This document shows positions 1-8,105 of a stretch of 19,412 nt of DNA, in pieces. The stretch is from assembly GCA_049604415.1 (NCBI GenBank), contig JBMYTN010000064.1, forward strand, positions 1 to 19,412, in the 5' to 3' direction. This DNA comes from JBMYTN01 sp049604415 (GTDB taxonomy: Bacteria > Pseudomonadota > Alphaproteobacteria > Rhodospirillales > Rhodospirillaceae). The position numbers and the translations under genes were made by a program. The notes beneath the pieces are model-generated. The model was not told where the DNA came from, ran no database searches, and was given only the letters and a program-made list of their open reading frames with translations. Each line of letters begins with the position of its first letter. Within the stretch, counting starts at the first letter, position 1.

Positions 1-57
1 TTGTCGCATTTTCGAACCGCCGAACCGGACCCACTTCGGCTGAAAATGCTCCAGAAG

Positions 58-86
58 AAAGCAGCCTTGTTCGGGCTGCTTTTTTT
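58..86 (+). terminator. Rho-independent terminator of an unseen upstream gene
   Basis: A stem AGCAGCC (60-66) pairs with GGCTGCT (74-80) around a 7-nt loop and runs directly into seven T residues (80-86). It is preceded by an A-rich stretch, so the stem can extend into A-U pairs. It must end a + strand transcript entering from the left of the window. It also argues that bluB does not begin upstream of it. Confidence 0.85.
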
Positions 87-135
87 GTGTCTAAGAAGCG
101 GGCTTGAAGGAAAGTCCAACGGGGAGCATCAAAGC

Positions 136-795
136 GTGTCCAGGGCACAAGGAGCGATCAACGCTCCGGCGTTTGACCAAGCGTTTCTAGAAGACTTTGA
201 AACCTTGCTGCAATGGCGCCGTGACGTTCGGCATTTTCGCCGCGATCCGGTGCCGTCTGATCTGATTGAGCGATTGCTCAGCTTAGCGCGGTATTCTCCC
301 TCGGTGGGCTTAAGCGAACCCTGGCGGTTTGTCCTCGTGGAAACGCCAAGCCGTCGGGACCTAGTGCGTCGATCCTTTGCCGCCTGCAATGAACACGCTT
401 TGCAGGGCTATGATGGCGACCAAGCTAAGCTCTATGCCAGCCTGAAGCTTTCAGGATTGGATGATGCGCCTGTGCATTTGGCGGTGTTCGCCGAAAGCGA
501 TCCGGAACAAGGTGCTGGCCTTGGGCGGGCGACCATGCCGGAGACCCTGTGCTATTCCGTTGTCTCGGCGATCCAAACCTTGTGGCTGGCGGCCCGTGCC
601 CATGGTCTCGGGCTCGGCTGGGTCTCGATCTTGGACCCGGCCGAAGTCGCCCAGGCGTGCGATGCGCCCACCAGTTGGAAATTGGTCGCCTATTTGTGCA
701 TCGGCTATCCAGACCAATCCGCCGACACCCCAGAATTACAGCGCATGGGCTGGGAAAAACGCCAGTCTGCGAAGACCAAGATTTACCGGGTTTAG
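136..795 (+). CDS. bluB: 5,6-dimethylbenzimidazole synthase BluB
   Basis: BluB uses O2 and reduced FMN to fragment the flavin into 5,6-dimethylbenzimidazole, the lower ligand of vitamin B12. The protein is a nitroreductase-fold flavoenzyme in the cytoplasm. Visible family marks, numbered from GTG136, are WRRDVRHFRRDPV (about 27-39), SPSVGLSEPWRF (about 54-65) and GLGWVSI in the C-terminal half. The frame is open from base 1, but a terminator lies at 58-86, so I place the start at GTG136. It is preceded by GGGGAG (121-126) at 9-nt spacing and gives 219 residues, the usual BluB length. The stop codon overlaps the stop of the convergent downstream gene (793-795 against 792-794). No cobalamin riboswitch is visible in the 135 bases available upstream. 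Function is confident; the exact start is likely. Confidence 0.92.
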   Translation: MSRAQGAINAPAFDQAFLEDFETLLQWRRDVRHFRRDPVPSDLIERLLSLARYSPSVGLSEPWRFVLVETPSRRDLVRRSFAACNEHALQGYDGDQAKLYASLKLSGLDDAPVHLAVFAESDPEQGAGLGRATMPETLCYSVVSAIQTLWLAARAHGLGLGWVSILDPAEVAQACDAPTSWKLVAYLCIGYPDQSADTPELQRMGWEKRQSAKTKIYRV

Positions 796-2498
796 GCCTG
801 TTCTAAAACCCGTCCGGGTGCAATATCTCGCCCATCCAATGTCAAATGGAGCAAGGCCGGTCCCGGGGCGGCCATGGCCTCGGCCCATAGGGATGGGAAG
901 GCGCTGTCCCGCTTGACGGTGAGGCCAACCGCACCATAGCTTCGCGCCAAAGCGGCGAAGTCCGGATTGACCAAATCCGTGGCCTCCACTCGGCCCGGAT
1001 AGCGGGCCTCCTGATGCATGCGGATGGTGCCATAGCGGCCATTGTCGCAAACCAGGATCCGCAGTTTCAGGCCCAGTTGAACCGCCGTGCCAAGCTCAGC
1101 GCCGGTCATTTGGAAACAGCCATCTCCGGCCAAGGCAATCACAGGGCGCTCAGGGTGGCGCAGGGCGGCAGCAATGGCTGCGGGCAGGCCATAGCCCATG
1201 GAGCCGCTGACCGGGGCAAGCTGCGCGCCAAAGCCATAGCGGAAAAATCGGTGGATCCAGATCGCATAATTGCCTGCCCCATTGCATAGCATGGCGGTGG
1301 GGGGGAGGCTGTCGCGCAAATGGCTGATCACGGCGGACAGGGTCACCGCACCCACGCCAGCCGGAGGCGTGTCACTCCAGTGTTTGAACGCCTCATGGGC
1401 CTGCTGGCATGAGACAGTCCGCGCCGTTGGGATTGGTCGGGTCGGGTGCACGCTGGCCAAAACCGCACGCAAAAAACTGCCCGGGGTAGCGACAAAGCCG
1501 AGATTGGGCGTGTAGAGGCGACCGATTTCCTCCGCCCCCGGATGGACCTGAATGACATATTTGGCATTACTGGTCTCAGCCTGGGATAGGTCCATGCCGG
1601 GGAAGGGCAGCACCGTAAAGCCCTGGCTGGGGTTTTCCGAAAACCGGCAGCCAAGCAGCAAAATTAAATCCGCTGTCTCTAATCTCTGTTTCAAGGCCGG
1701 ATTGATGCCCAGGCCAGCCTCCCCGGCATAGCAGGGATGATCCGGGTCCATCAGTCCCTGGCGGCGGAACGAGCAAGCCACCGGCACACCCCAGCGCTCG
1801 GCAAAGGTCGCCAGCATTTCCTGATCCTCGGGCTGCCAGCGACTGCCGCCGACCACGATGATTGGCGATTGGGCCGCCTCCAGGGCGTTGCGCAAGGGTT
1901 CCAACAGCAGGGGGTCCGGCGCTGGAATGGGGGCGAAGGCGGCGGATGCAGGGCCCAAGGTTTCCGGCGGTGTGGCTCGCAACATATCTTCTGGCAGGCC
2001 CAAGACCACCGGTCCCGGGCGTCCGGCCATGGCACTGTGCCACGCGCGGGAGACCATCTCCGGGATCCGCTCCGCACTGTGGATCACCTCGACCCGCTTG
2101 GCCAAGCTGCCAAAAACGGCGCAGAGATCAAATTCCTGAAAGCCTTCCCGGCCCGTATGCGCGCTATGGACCAAGCCGACCAGCAAAACCATCGGCGTTG
2201 AATCCTGGGCGGCAATATGGATCCCCGCCGCCGCATTCATCGCCCCGGGCCCTCGGGTCACGACACAGACACCAGGGCGACCGGTCATTTTGCCCTCAGC
2301 CTCGGCCATCATCGCTGCCGCGCCCTCATGTCGGGCCACTACCACGGAAACCGGGCCGCCATGCAAGCCATCAAGCAAAGGCAAATAGCTTTCGCCGGGG
2401 ACGCAAAACACCCGCTCCACCCCCTGGGCGGCAAGGCAGCGCGCCAAGAGGGCTCCGGCATGGGACGGGGGATTGGTGCGGGCGGGGGAGGCGGTCAT
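792..2498 (-). CDS. Thiamine-diphosphate-dependent enzyme, acetolactate synthase large-subunit-like
   Basis: The three-domain architecture of TPP enzymes is visible. The N-terminal PYR domain has CVPGESYLPLLDGL and RHEGAAAMMAEA, whose Glu58 is the expected cofactor-activating residue. A central domain follows. The C-terminal PP domain has the metal/TPP motif GDG (458-460) ending in CDN (N486). Length (568 aa) fits the family. Such proteins decarboxylate a 2-oxo acid and transfer or release the resulting carbonyl unit; the substrate cannot be read from sequence. No small regulatory subunit (ilvH) follows, so a biosynthetic acetolactate synthase is unlikely. A GTG (2501) precedes the ATG (2498); GAAGGA lies 7 nt before the GTG and 10 nt before the ATG, so either may be used. 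It is divergent from an aldehyde dehydrogenase 131 bp away, which suggests an aldehyde-yielding and aldehyde-oxidising pair (inference). Confidence 0.85.
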   Translation of the reverse strand: MTASPARTNPPSHAGALLARCLAAQGVERVFCVPGESYLPLLDGLHGGPVSVVVARHEGAAAMMAEAEGKMTGRPGVCVVTRGPGAMNAAAGIHIAAQDSTPMVLLVGLVHSAHTGREGFQEFDLCAVFGSLAKRVEVIHSAERIPEMVSRAWHSAMAGRPGPVVLGLPEDMLRATPPETLGPASAAFAPIPAPDPLLLEPLRNALEAAQSPIIVVGGSRWQPEDQEMLATFAERWGVPVACSFRRQGLMDPDHPCYAGEAGLGINPALKQRLETADLILLLGCRFSENPSQGFTVLPFPGMDLSQAETSNAKYVIQVHPGAEEIGRLYTPNLGFVATPGSFLRAVLASVHPTRPIPTARTVSCQQAHEAFKHWSDTPPAGVGAVTLSAVISHLRDSLPPTAMLCNGAGNYAIWIHRFFRYGFGAQLAPVSGSMGYGLPAAIAAALRHPERPVIALAGDGCFQMTGAELGTAVQLGLKLRILVCDNGRYGTIRMHQEARYPGRVEATDLVNPDFAALARSYGAVGLTVKRDSAFPSLWAEAMAAPGPALLHLTLDGRDIAPGRVLEQA

Positions 2499-2535
2499 CA
2501 CGGGGGCGTCCTTCAGGAACGGTTTGTTGGCAAAG

Positions 2536-2565
2536 GATAAAGGCGTGCTGGCCCCTGGTGGTCAA
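2536..2565 (-). promoter_or_regulatory. Candidate promoter for the TPP enzyme gene in the divergent intergenic region
   Basis: On the minus strand TTGACC (2565-2560) is followed, after 18 nt, by TTTATC (2541-2536). The -35 is good and the -10 is weak. The start codon lies about 35 nt further on. The remaining intergenic space (2502-2629) has a + strand TATACA at 2584-2589 that could be a -10 for the dehydrogenase, but it has no recognisable -35. Confidence 0.35.
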
Positions 2566-2629
2566 GACCCTCCATGCCCACTCTATACATCTGCCGATCC
2601 CCCATACCGTCTGCTCCCGGAGATCCGCC

Positions 2630-4153
2630 ATGTCAGATCTGGCCGCCGAAACCACTGCTTTGCTCTCCAGCTTGGGCGTTGTCCTCGAGCCTGGGGCGGC
2701 GGCAGGTCTGACGGTGAAAACACCGATCAATGGCGCGGCGATTGCCACCGTGGCGACCACCAGCTCTGAAGATCTCCAGGTCATGCTGGGCCGGTCCAAG
2801 GACGCCTTTGCGCAGTGGCGACAGCTGCCGCCGCCCCGGCGTGGCGAATTGGTCCGTCTTTTGGGGGAAGAACTGCGCGCCGCCAAGGAGCCCTTGGCCC
2901 GCTTGGTAACCTTGGAGGCAGGCAAGATCCTGTCCGAAGGCGCTGGCGAAGTCCAAGAGATGATCGACATTTGTGATTTCGCCGTCGGTCTGTCCCGGCA
3001 GCTCTATGGCAAGGCCATCGCCAGCGAGCGGCCCGGGCATCACATGATCGAACGTTGGCATCCCTTGGGGCCGGTTGGGGTGATCTCGGCGTTTAATTTC
3101 CCGGTGGCGGTCTGGTCTTGGAACGCCACTCTGGCCTTGGTATGCGGCAATTCCCTGGTCTGGAAGCCTTCTGACCTGACCCCACTCACCGCCCTGGCCT
3201 GTCAGGCTCTGTTGCGCCGGGCGATGGAGAGATTTGGTGATGATGCGCCGCCGGATCTGCTCCAGGTGGTGATTGGCGGGCAGGAGCTTGGTGCACAATT
3301 GGCCGCTGCGCCCGAGCTGCCCTTGGTCTCCGCCACCGGCTCCACCCGCATGGGCCGCGCTGTCGGTCCCATTGTGACCGGTCGCTTTGGGCGGGTGTTG
3401 CTCGAACTGGGCGGCAATAATGCGGCGGTGATCGCACCCTCAGCGGATTTGGACCTGGCGGTCCGTGCGGTGACCTTTTCCGCAGTGGGCACCTGCGGCC
3501 AGCGTTGTACCAGCCTGCGCCGCCTGATCGTGCATCGCAGCGTCCATGAGGCCATGGTGGAGCGGCTCAAACCGGTCTATGCCGGATTGCCCATCGGCTC
3601 GCCCTTGCAGGACGGGACTCTAGTGGGACCTTTGATATCCGAGGCGGCCGGTGCCGCCATGGACGCGGCATTGGACCAAGCCCGCGCTGAGGGGGGAACG
3701 GTTCATGGCGGTGGCCCGGTCGCCGGGCTGCCGCCGGATCTGGCCGGAGGATGCTACCGCGCTCCGGCATTGGTGGAGATGCCGGGGCAGACGGAACTGG
3801 TCCGGACCGAGACCTTCGCGCCGATCCTCTATGTGCTGGCCTATGACAGCTTGGACGAGGCAATTGCCCTGAACAATGGGGTGCCCCAAGGCCTGTCGAG
3901 CTGTATTTTCGCCAATGACCTGCGGGAAGCGGAAACCTTCCTGTCGGCCGTTGGGTCCGATTGCGGCATCGCCAATGTGAATATCGGTCCGTCCGGTGCC
4001 GAGATTGGCGGTGCCTTTGGCGGCGAAAAAGAAACCGGTGGCGGGCGCGAGGCCGGATCGGATGCCTGGCAGGCCTATATGCGCCGCCAAACCCAAACCG
4101 TAAATTACTCCACGGCCTTGCCTTTGGCCCAAGGGGTCAAGTTTGACATTTAA
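2630..4153 (+). CDS. amaB: ALDH7 (antiquitin-type) aldehyde dehydrogenase, probable L-aminoadipate-semialdehyde dehydrogenase
   Basis: This is an NAD(P)-dependent aldehyde dehydrogenase. Family members oxidise 2-aminoadipate 6-semialdehyde to 2-aminoadipate in lysine breakdown. Numbered from ATG2630, the catalytic set is complete: N156 in AFNFPVA, K179 in LVWKPSD, E259 in LLELGGNN and C293 in GQRCTSLRR. The C-terminal GPSGAEIGGAFGGEKETGGG followed by AWQAYMRRQTQTVNYS is the hallmark of the antiquitin branch. Length is 507 residues, as expected. GGAG (2619-2622) sits 7 nt before the ATG. The frame stays open far upstream, but that part only mirrors the opposite-strand TPP gene. The divergent TPP gene and the downstream methyltransferase 20 bp away are its neighbours. 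Family assignment is very sure; the true substrate is inferred from the family. Confidence 0.9.
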   Translation: MSDLAAETTALLSSLGVVLEPGAAAGLTVKTPINGAAIATVATTSSEDLQVMLGRSKDAFAQWRQLPPPRRGELVRLLGEELRAAKEPLARLVTLEAGKILSEGAGEVQEMIDICDFAVGLSRQLYGKAIASERPGHHMIERWHPLGPVGVISAFNFPVAVWSWNATLALVCGNSLVWKPSDLTPLTALACQALLRRAMERFGDDAPPDLLQVVIGGQELGAQLAAAPELPLVSATGSTRMGRAVGPIVTGRFGRVLLELGGNNAAVIAPSADLDLAVRAVTFSAVGTCGQRCTSLRRLIVHRSVHEAMVERLKPVYAGLPIGSPLQDGTLVGPLISEAAGAAMDAALDQARAEGGTVHGGGPVAGLPPDLAGGCYRAPALVEMPGQTELVRTETFAPILYVLAYDSLDEAIALNNGVPQGLSSCIFANDLREAETFLSAVGSDCGIANVNIGPSGAEIGGAFGGEKETGGGREAGSDAWQAYMRRQTQTVNYSTALPLAQGVKFDI

Positions 4154-4173
4154 CGGCAGGGAGGAGACCCGAA

Positions 4174-5043
4174 ATGGCCGAGGCCTTACCTTTCCCGCCA
4201 ATCCCGGACCCAAATGACTGGGAGACCCGCATCCAACTGGCGATCCTGGGCGCGTCAAAGCTGCAGGGCTCGGACCCGGTACCTGGTGCGGGAAAGGTGA
4301 CCGAGGAAAACGGGGTCCCGGTGCAAACCCTGTTTAACGGCATCAAGGTGATCCCGGACAGCTATTACGGCGATTGGGTCACGCGCCTGATTGAAGGCTC
4401 CGGCGGCTATCACGAACCCCAAGAAGAGGTGGTGTTTGCTGAAATTCTGCGAGCCTTAGACGGTCTGGGTCCGGCGTCGGGCCAAAGCATGATCGAGCTT
4501 GGTTGCTATTGGGCCTATTACTCGGCTTGGTTCTTGGCCGCCCGGACCGGGGCCAAGGCTTATTGCCTGGATAGCTTTCCTCCGGCCTTGCTGGCGGGCC
4601 AAGCGACCATGGCCCTCAATGGCGTGCGCGGTGCGTCCTTTGCCCATGGGGCGGTGGGCAAAGTTTCCTTCGACGCGCTGGGGCCAGACGGTCAGCCGGA
4701 AAAACAATTGGTGCCCCGGGTCACGGTCGGCGATCTAATGGACCAGCATGGCCTTTCGCAACTGACCATCCTGCATGCGGATATCCAGGGCTTTGAAGCC
4801 CTAATGCTGGCGGAAGCAAGGGATATGCTCGCCGCTGCCCGGATCGATTATTTGGTGATCTCGACCCATTCCCAGGACCTGCACCAGGAGTGCTTGTTGG
4901 CGATTAAGGATCATGGCTATCGGATCATTGCCGAGCATGACCTGACCCAAAGCTATGCCTTTGACGGCATGATCGCGGCGGCCCGACCAGGCTTGGACCG
5001 GCCGGGTCCGGTGCCGATCCCCAGGCGGGGGCCAATGGGATAA
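4174..5043 (+). CDS. FkbM-family SAM-dependent methyltransferase
   Basis: The protein has 289 residues. IELGCYWAYYSAWF (107-120) corresponds to the glycine-rich SAM-binding motif I, although with only one of the usual glycines. CLDSFP (131-136) fits the acidic motif II position. ILHADIQGFEALML (199-212) is the FkbM signature that normally reads DIEGxE. The C-terminal DYLVISTHS and GYRIIAEHDL also fit this family. FkbM enzymes O-methylate sugars, polyketides or other small molecules; the substrate here is unknown. A strong Shine-Dalgarno stretch (AGGGAGGAG, 4158-4166) precedes ATG4174. The gene begins 20 bp after the ALDH7 stop and is probably cotranscribed with it. The Pro-rich tail of about 15 residues looks disordered. 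The weak motif I could mean altered cofactor binding. Confidence 0.8.
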   Translation: MAEALPFPPIPDPNDWETRIQLAILGASKLQGSDPVPGAGKVTEENGVPVQTLFNGIKVIPDSYYGDWVTRLIEGSGGYHEPQEEVVFAEILRALDGLGPASGQSMIELGCYWAYYSAWFLAARTGAKAYCLDSFPPALLAGQATMALNGVRGASFAHGAVGKVSFDALGPDGQPEKQLVPRVTVGDLMDQHGLSQLTILHADIQGFEALMLAEARDMLAAARIDYLVISTHSQDLHQECLLAIKDHGYRIIAEHDLTQSYAFDGMIAAARPGLDRPGPVPIPRRGPMG

Positions 5044-5145
5044 GCGCCAGTCAGAAGATGAGCGGATCTTGTGGTTTTCCAGAGCCGCTTCCTGACATAG
5101 AGTAGGGACTTGTTTTCAGATCTGCGCAGGCCCTTGGTCAAACTG

Positions 5146-6330
5146 ATGTTCTCTGCGGTTTCTCCCTCCCCTTTGCCCTCCGAGCCTGATCCGTCAGCGG
5201 TGGCTTTCGCCCAAAAGGCAGGGCAGATGTTTGCTGCCTGTCGCGGTGGTACGGGTGATCTGGACCTGTGGCAGGCGGCCTTGAGCCGTGCCTGGGCACC
5301 GGATTGGAGCCAGTGTGCCACCGCGCGTTGCGCCTTGCTCTGCGCGGAAGAGCCCTGGGTGGCGGAGTTGTTGCAGGCCAAGGCCATGCGCCGTTTGGAT
5401 CGGGTCGCGTTTTTGGGCGGCATTGATTACAGCTTCCGTCCCAATGGCCGCCCGGGCGCAAGGCGTCATAGCCGCTTGGCCCACTCCCTGGATGTTGCCT
5501 TTCTTGCTTTCCTCTATGGCCGCGCCAAAGGCTTAGATCAGGGTCAACGGCGTTTGGCCATTGCGGCGACCCTGATGCATGATCTGGGGCACACGCCTCT
5601 GTCCCACAGCTTGGAGCCGAGCTTTCTCAAAGCGCTGGGCCTGGATCACCAAAGCCTGGGAGAGAAGGTTCTGGCAGACCAGGGCGGTCGCCGTGGTCGG
5701 CTCGCCCAGGGTTTGCGTCAGGCCGGTTTGGGGGTTGATCAGGTGCTTGGGGCCATGGGCTGGGGGGCACCGGACCCGCTCTGGTTGGCCACGCCGGTCA
5801 ATCTGGATGGCATTGACGGGATCTGCCGATCGGCCAGCTATGTGGATCCGCCGGGAACCCATGCACCGCCCATTCTGGTGCTGGCGGCCCTGATGGCCGA
5901 GGGTGCCGTTGGGCAGGCGGTGTTGGATCGGTTTTGGGCGTTGAAGGATCGGATCTACCGGGATGTGATCTTTGGACCCAGCGGCACCACCGCCGACAAG
6001 GCCTGCCAGGACTACGCGGCAACCTTGCCGCCGCGCAGTCTTGGCCTCCAGGTCGCCCGCAGTGATGACCGGCAGTTTTTGCGGGCTCATCCCACATTGC
6101 GTCAGCGCTTGGCCAGTGGTCCACGACCGGCAGACAAGCTGCAGCCCTTGCCGGATCGCCAGGACAATGCGGCCACACAGGTTCCAAACCTGTTTGTCGT
6201 CGACAATGACCATGCCTTGGGCGATGCGGGGGCCGATGCCCAGGCGCAAAAACGCCGATTCCGGGATTTGCGGCGTGACCATGGTCTGGCCCGGATCCGG
6301 GCACCTGCCTTGGCCGGTGGCCTGAGATGA
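5146..6330 (+). CDS. HD-domain phosphohydrolase (COG1078/dNTPase-like)
   Basis: Numbered from ATG5146, the metal-binding HD set is intact: RHSRLAHSLD with H108 and H113, LMHDLGHTPLSHSLE with H145-D146, H149 and H154, and the late aspartate in NLDGIDGICRS (D221/D224). This layout is that of COG1078 and deoxyguanosinetriphosphate triphosphohydrolase-like enzymes, which hydrolyse nucleotides or other phosphate esters. The N-terminal 90 or so residues are not recognised. The start is uncertain. A TTG at 5110 follows AGGGA with only about one base of spacing, while ATG5146 has no clear ribosome site. A weak promoter-like pair (TTTTCC 5075-5080, TAGAGT 5098-5103, 17-nt spacing) would start transcription near 5110 and so favours the ATG. 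The stop overlaps the next start as ATGA. Function of the HD domain is confident; substrate is unknown. Confidence 0.8.
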   Translation: MFSAVSPSPLPSEPDPSAVAFAQKAGQMFAACRGGTGDLDLWQAALSRAWAPDWSQCATARCALLCAEEPWVAELLQAKAMRRLDRVAFLGGIDYSFRPNGRPGARRHSRLAHSLDVAFLAFLYGRAKGLDQGQRRLAIAATLMHDLGHTPLSHSLEPSFLKALGLDHQSLGEKVLADQGGRRGRLAQGLRQAGLGVDQVLGAMGWGAPDPLWLATPVNLDGIDGICRSASYVDPPGTHAPPILVLAALMAEGAVGQAVLDRFWALKDRIYRDVIFGPSGTTADKACQDYAATLPPRSLGLQVARSDDRQFLRAHPTLRQRLASGPRPADKLQPLPDRQDNAATQVPNLFVVDNDHALGDAGADAQAQKRRFRDLRRDHGLARIRAPALAGGLR

Positions 6331-7292
6331 GGGCGGGGGCGGCACCAACCCTGCCGTCCGTCTATGCCGGGCGTCGGGCCTTCTCAGAAGATATTATTGG
6401 CCAAATGCGCGATGGCTTTGATCACGCCGGGCTCGATGCCGGGGTCATGGTGGTCATCAATGGCAGCTTTGCCCGACGTGAAGCCTCCGCCTTGTCGGAT
6501 GTGGATTTTCAGATCATCACCCGGGATCGGGTTGACCCCGATCAGGCGCGGGCGATTGCCGATGCGGTATGGTCGGCCCCAGGTCCCCATGCCGGGCTGC
6601 GCGAGCGGGGCAAGGAAGGCGCTTTCGGGGCGGTCGAATGCGTCGATGACTTTTTGCGCAATATTGGCGGCCAGGGCGATGACAATAACAAACTCACCCG
6701 CCGATCCCTGTTCCTGCTGGAAGGCGAGGTGCTGTTCAATCGGGCGCTGTTTGAAGACCTGCGCAGTCGGTTGCTGCAGCGCTATGTGCCCGAAACGGTT
6801 CAACCCCATGAGCTGACCCTGTTTTTGCTCAATGACTTTATCCGCTATTGGCGCACCATCTGCGTCGATTATGAGTTCAAAACCGAAGAGGCCGGGAAGC
6901 AATGGGCGATCCGCAATGTCAAACTCGCCTTTTCCCGCAAGCTGCTCTATTTCGGCGGGCTGCTGGCGGTGGCGGAAACGGCGCGGCGGATCCGTTCGGA
7001 AAAGCTCTCCGCTTTGACAGATCTGCTCGCGCTTTCCCCGGTGGAGCGGGTGCTGGTCGTGTTCGGCGATGCCGCCTTGCCGGTGCTTGAGCCCTATGAA
7101 CACTTCCTGACGGCCCTTTCAGAGGCCGATACCCGAGCCCATCTCGATGGTCTGAGCAAAGACAAGCGCGACGCCGATGCGGTCTATCAACGGCTGCGCA
7201 ATGACGGAAAGCTGTTCACGTGGGGCTTGATGAACCTGTTCAATCGGCATTACCCGCCACAGCATCCCATCCACGAAAGCATTTTGTTTTGA
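6327..7292 (+). CDS. Stand-alone nucleotidyltransferase-fold protein paired with the HD hydrolase
   Basis: The N-terminal part holds the polymerase-beta-type nucleotidyltransferase motif: VINGSFARREASALSDVDFQII, with G46-S47 and the metal-binding pair D58/D60. A third catalytic acid is not certain. The remaining 200 residues look all-helical, with LTRRSLFLLEGEVLFN (about 123-138) and FLLNDFIRYWRTIC, as in helical domains that follow GlnD- or DUF294-type NTases. Length is 321 residues. It starts inside the stop of the HD gene (ATGA) and its own TGA shares one base with the ATG of the next gene, so all three are probably translationally coupled. NTase plus HD in two proteins recalls the two activities fused in GlnD. 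The target (nucleotide product, protein or RNA) cannot be deduced. It does not carry the features of CBASS cyclases that I would recognise. Confidence 0.78.
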   Translation: MRAGAAPTLPSVYAGRRAFSEDIIGQMRDGFDHAGLDAGVMVVINGSFARREASALSDVDFQIITRDRVDPDQARAIADAVWSAPGPHAGLRERGKEGAFGAVECVDDFLRNIGGQGDDNNKLTRRSLFLLEGEVLFNRALFEDLRSRLLQRYVPETVQPHELTLFLLNDFIRYWRTICVDYEFKTEEAGKQWAIRNVKLAFSRKLLYFGGLLAVAETARRIRSEKLSALTDLLALSPVERVLVVFGDAALPVLEPYEHFLTALSEADTRAHLDGLSKDKRDADAVYQRLRNDGKLFTWGLMNLFNRHYPPQHPIHESILF

Positions 7293-8101
7293 TGGGCCGT
7301 GGGACAAGTTTGGGATGGGGCGGGGCATGGCGCTGCTTGGCCGCCCTGTGTGTCCTGTTCGGTCTGCTGGCATCACCGGCTGTGGCCCAACAGGCGACCC
7401 TCCCCGGGGCAGGCGGGGTTACGGTCCTGATCCCGGAAAACCGCCCCCCCTTCGCCATGCGCACGGACGCGGGCGAGGATATTGGCTTTGATGTCGATTT
7501 GGCCAATGCGCTCTGCGACGCCGCTGGCTTTTCCTGCCAAGTGGTTTGCCTGCCTTGGGAGACCATTCTGGAGCGGGTGCGACGGGGCCAAGGCGATCTG
7601 GTCATTGGCGGTGTCGGCGAAGATTGGGACCGGATGGAAGCCTGGTTCACCGGCGAGGTGCCTTATTACCGTTCCCCCAATCGGTTCGCTGCCCCGCCCG
7701 GCACGGTGCTGGAACCGAACAACAAGATGGAGTTGGAGGGCCTGCATATCGGCGTGGTGGCCTATACCGCCCAAGCCGACCGCCTGTTCATCCGCCATGG
7801 CCGCCGAGCACAGATCTCAGAATATCCCAGCTCCATTGCGCTGCGGGATGCCCTGAGCCGGGGCGAGGTCGATATCATCCATGATGATGGTTTGGTGCTG
7901 TGGCATTTTGTTGCCCAGGATATGGCCCAGGAGGTCAATTTGACCGGGATCGATGACCGCAAGCCACAGCAGCGCCGCATTTTGACCGGGATTGACCAAT
8001 ATGGCTTGGTCGAGCCGGTTGCGCGGGCTCTGGAGGGCTTGAAACGCACTGGACGGTATCGGGAAATTAGCAGCAGCTATTTTCCGTTCTCGATCTATTA
8101 A
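7292..8101 (+). CDS. Periplasmic substrate-binding protein, family 3 (amino-acid type), translationally coupled to the NTase
   Basis: A signal peptide is clear: basic start, hydrophobic CLAALCVLFGLLASPA and a likely cleavage after AVA (residue 32). The mature part matches the SBP_bac_3 fold: VTVLIPENRPPFAM at the start, GFDVDLANALCDAAGF (65-80), which is the family signature, then LPWETILERVRRGQGDLVIGG and a C-terminal GRYREISSSYFPF. Total length is 269. Such proteins bind amino acids or small organic acids in the periplasm. No ABC permease or ATPase gene adjoins it, so a sensing role or an orphan binding protein is as likely as uptake. ATG7292 overlaps the TGA of the nucleotidyltransferase (TGATG). 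The mature domain has several cysteines (C75, C82, C86). The gene ends 4 bp from the convergent kinase stop. Confidence 0.85.
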   Translation: MGRGTSLGWGGAWRCLAALCVLFGLLASPAVAQQATLPGAGGVTVLIPENRPPFAMRTDAGEDIGFDVDLANALCDAAGFSCQVVCLPWETILERVRRGQGDLVIGGVGEDWDRMEAWFTGEVPYYRSPNRFAAPPGTVLEPNNKMELEGLHIGVVAYTAQADRLFIRHGRRAQISEYPSSIALRDALSRGEVDIIHDDGLVLWHFVAQDMAQEVNLTGIDDRKPQQRRILTGIDQYGLVEPVARALEGLKRTGRYREISSSYFPFSIY

Positions 8102-8105
8102 GACT

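Noticed and set aside
1..135. Upstream extension of the bluB reading frame to base 1
   Set aside because: It crosses a clear rho-independent terminator at 58-86, and the residues do not match BluB; GTG136 has a good ribosome site.
1862..2629. Open frame extending the aldehyde dehydrogenase upstream by 256 codons
   Set aside because: It mirrors the TPP enzyme gene on the other strand, is proline/arginine-rich, and ALDH7 proteins start near ATG2630.
5533..6348. A 271-codon - strand open frame
   Set aside because: It is a shadow of the HD-domain gene, with no recognisable motif.
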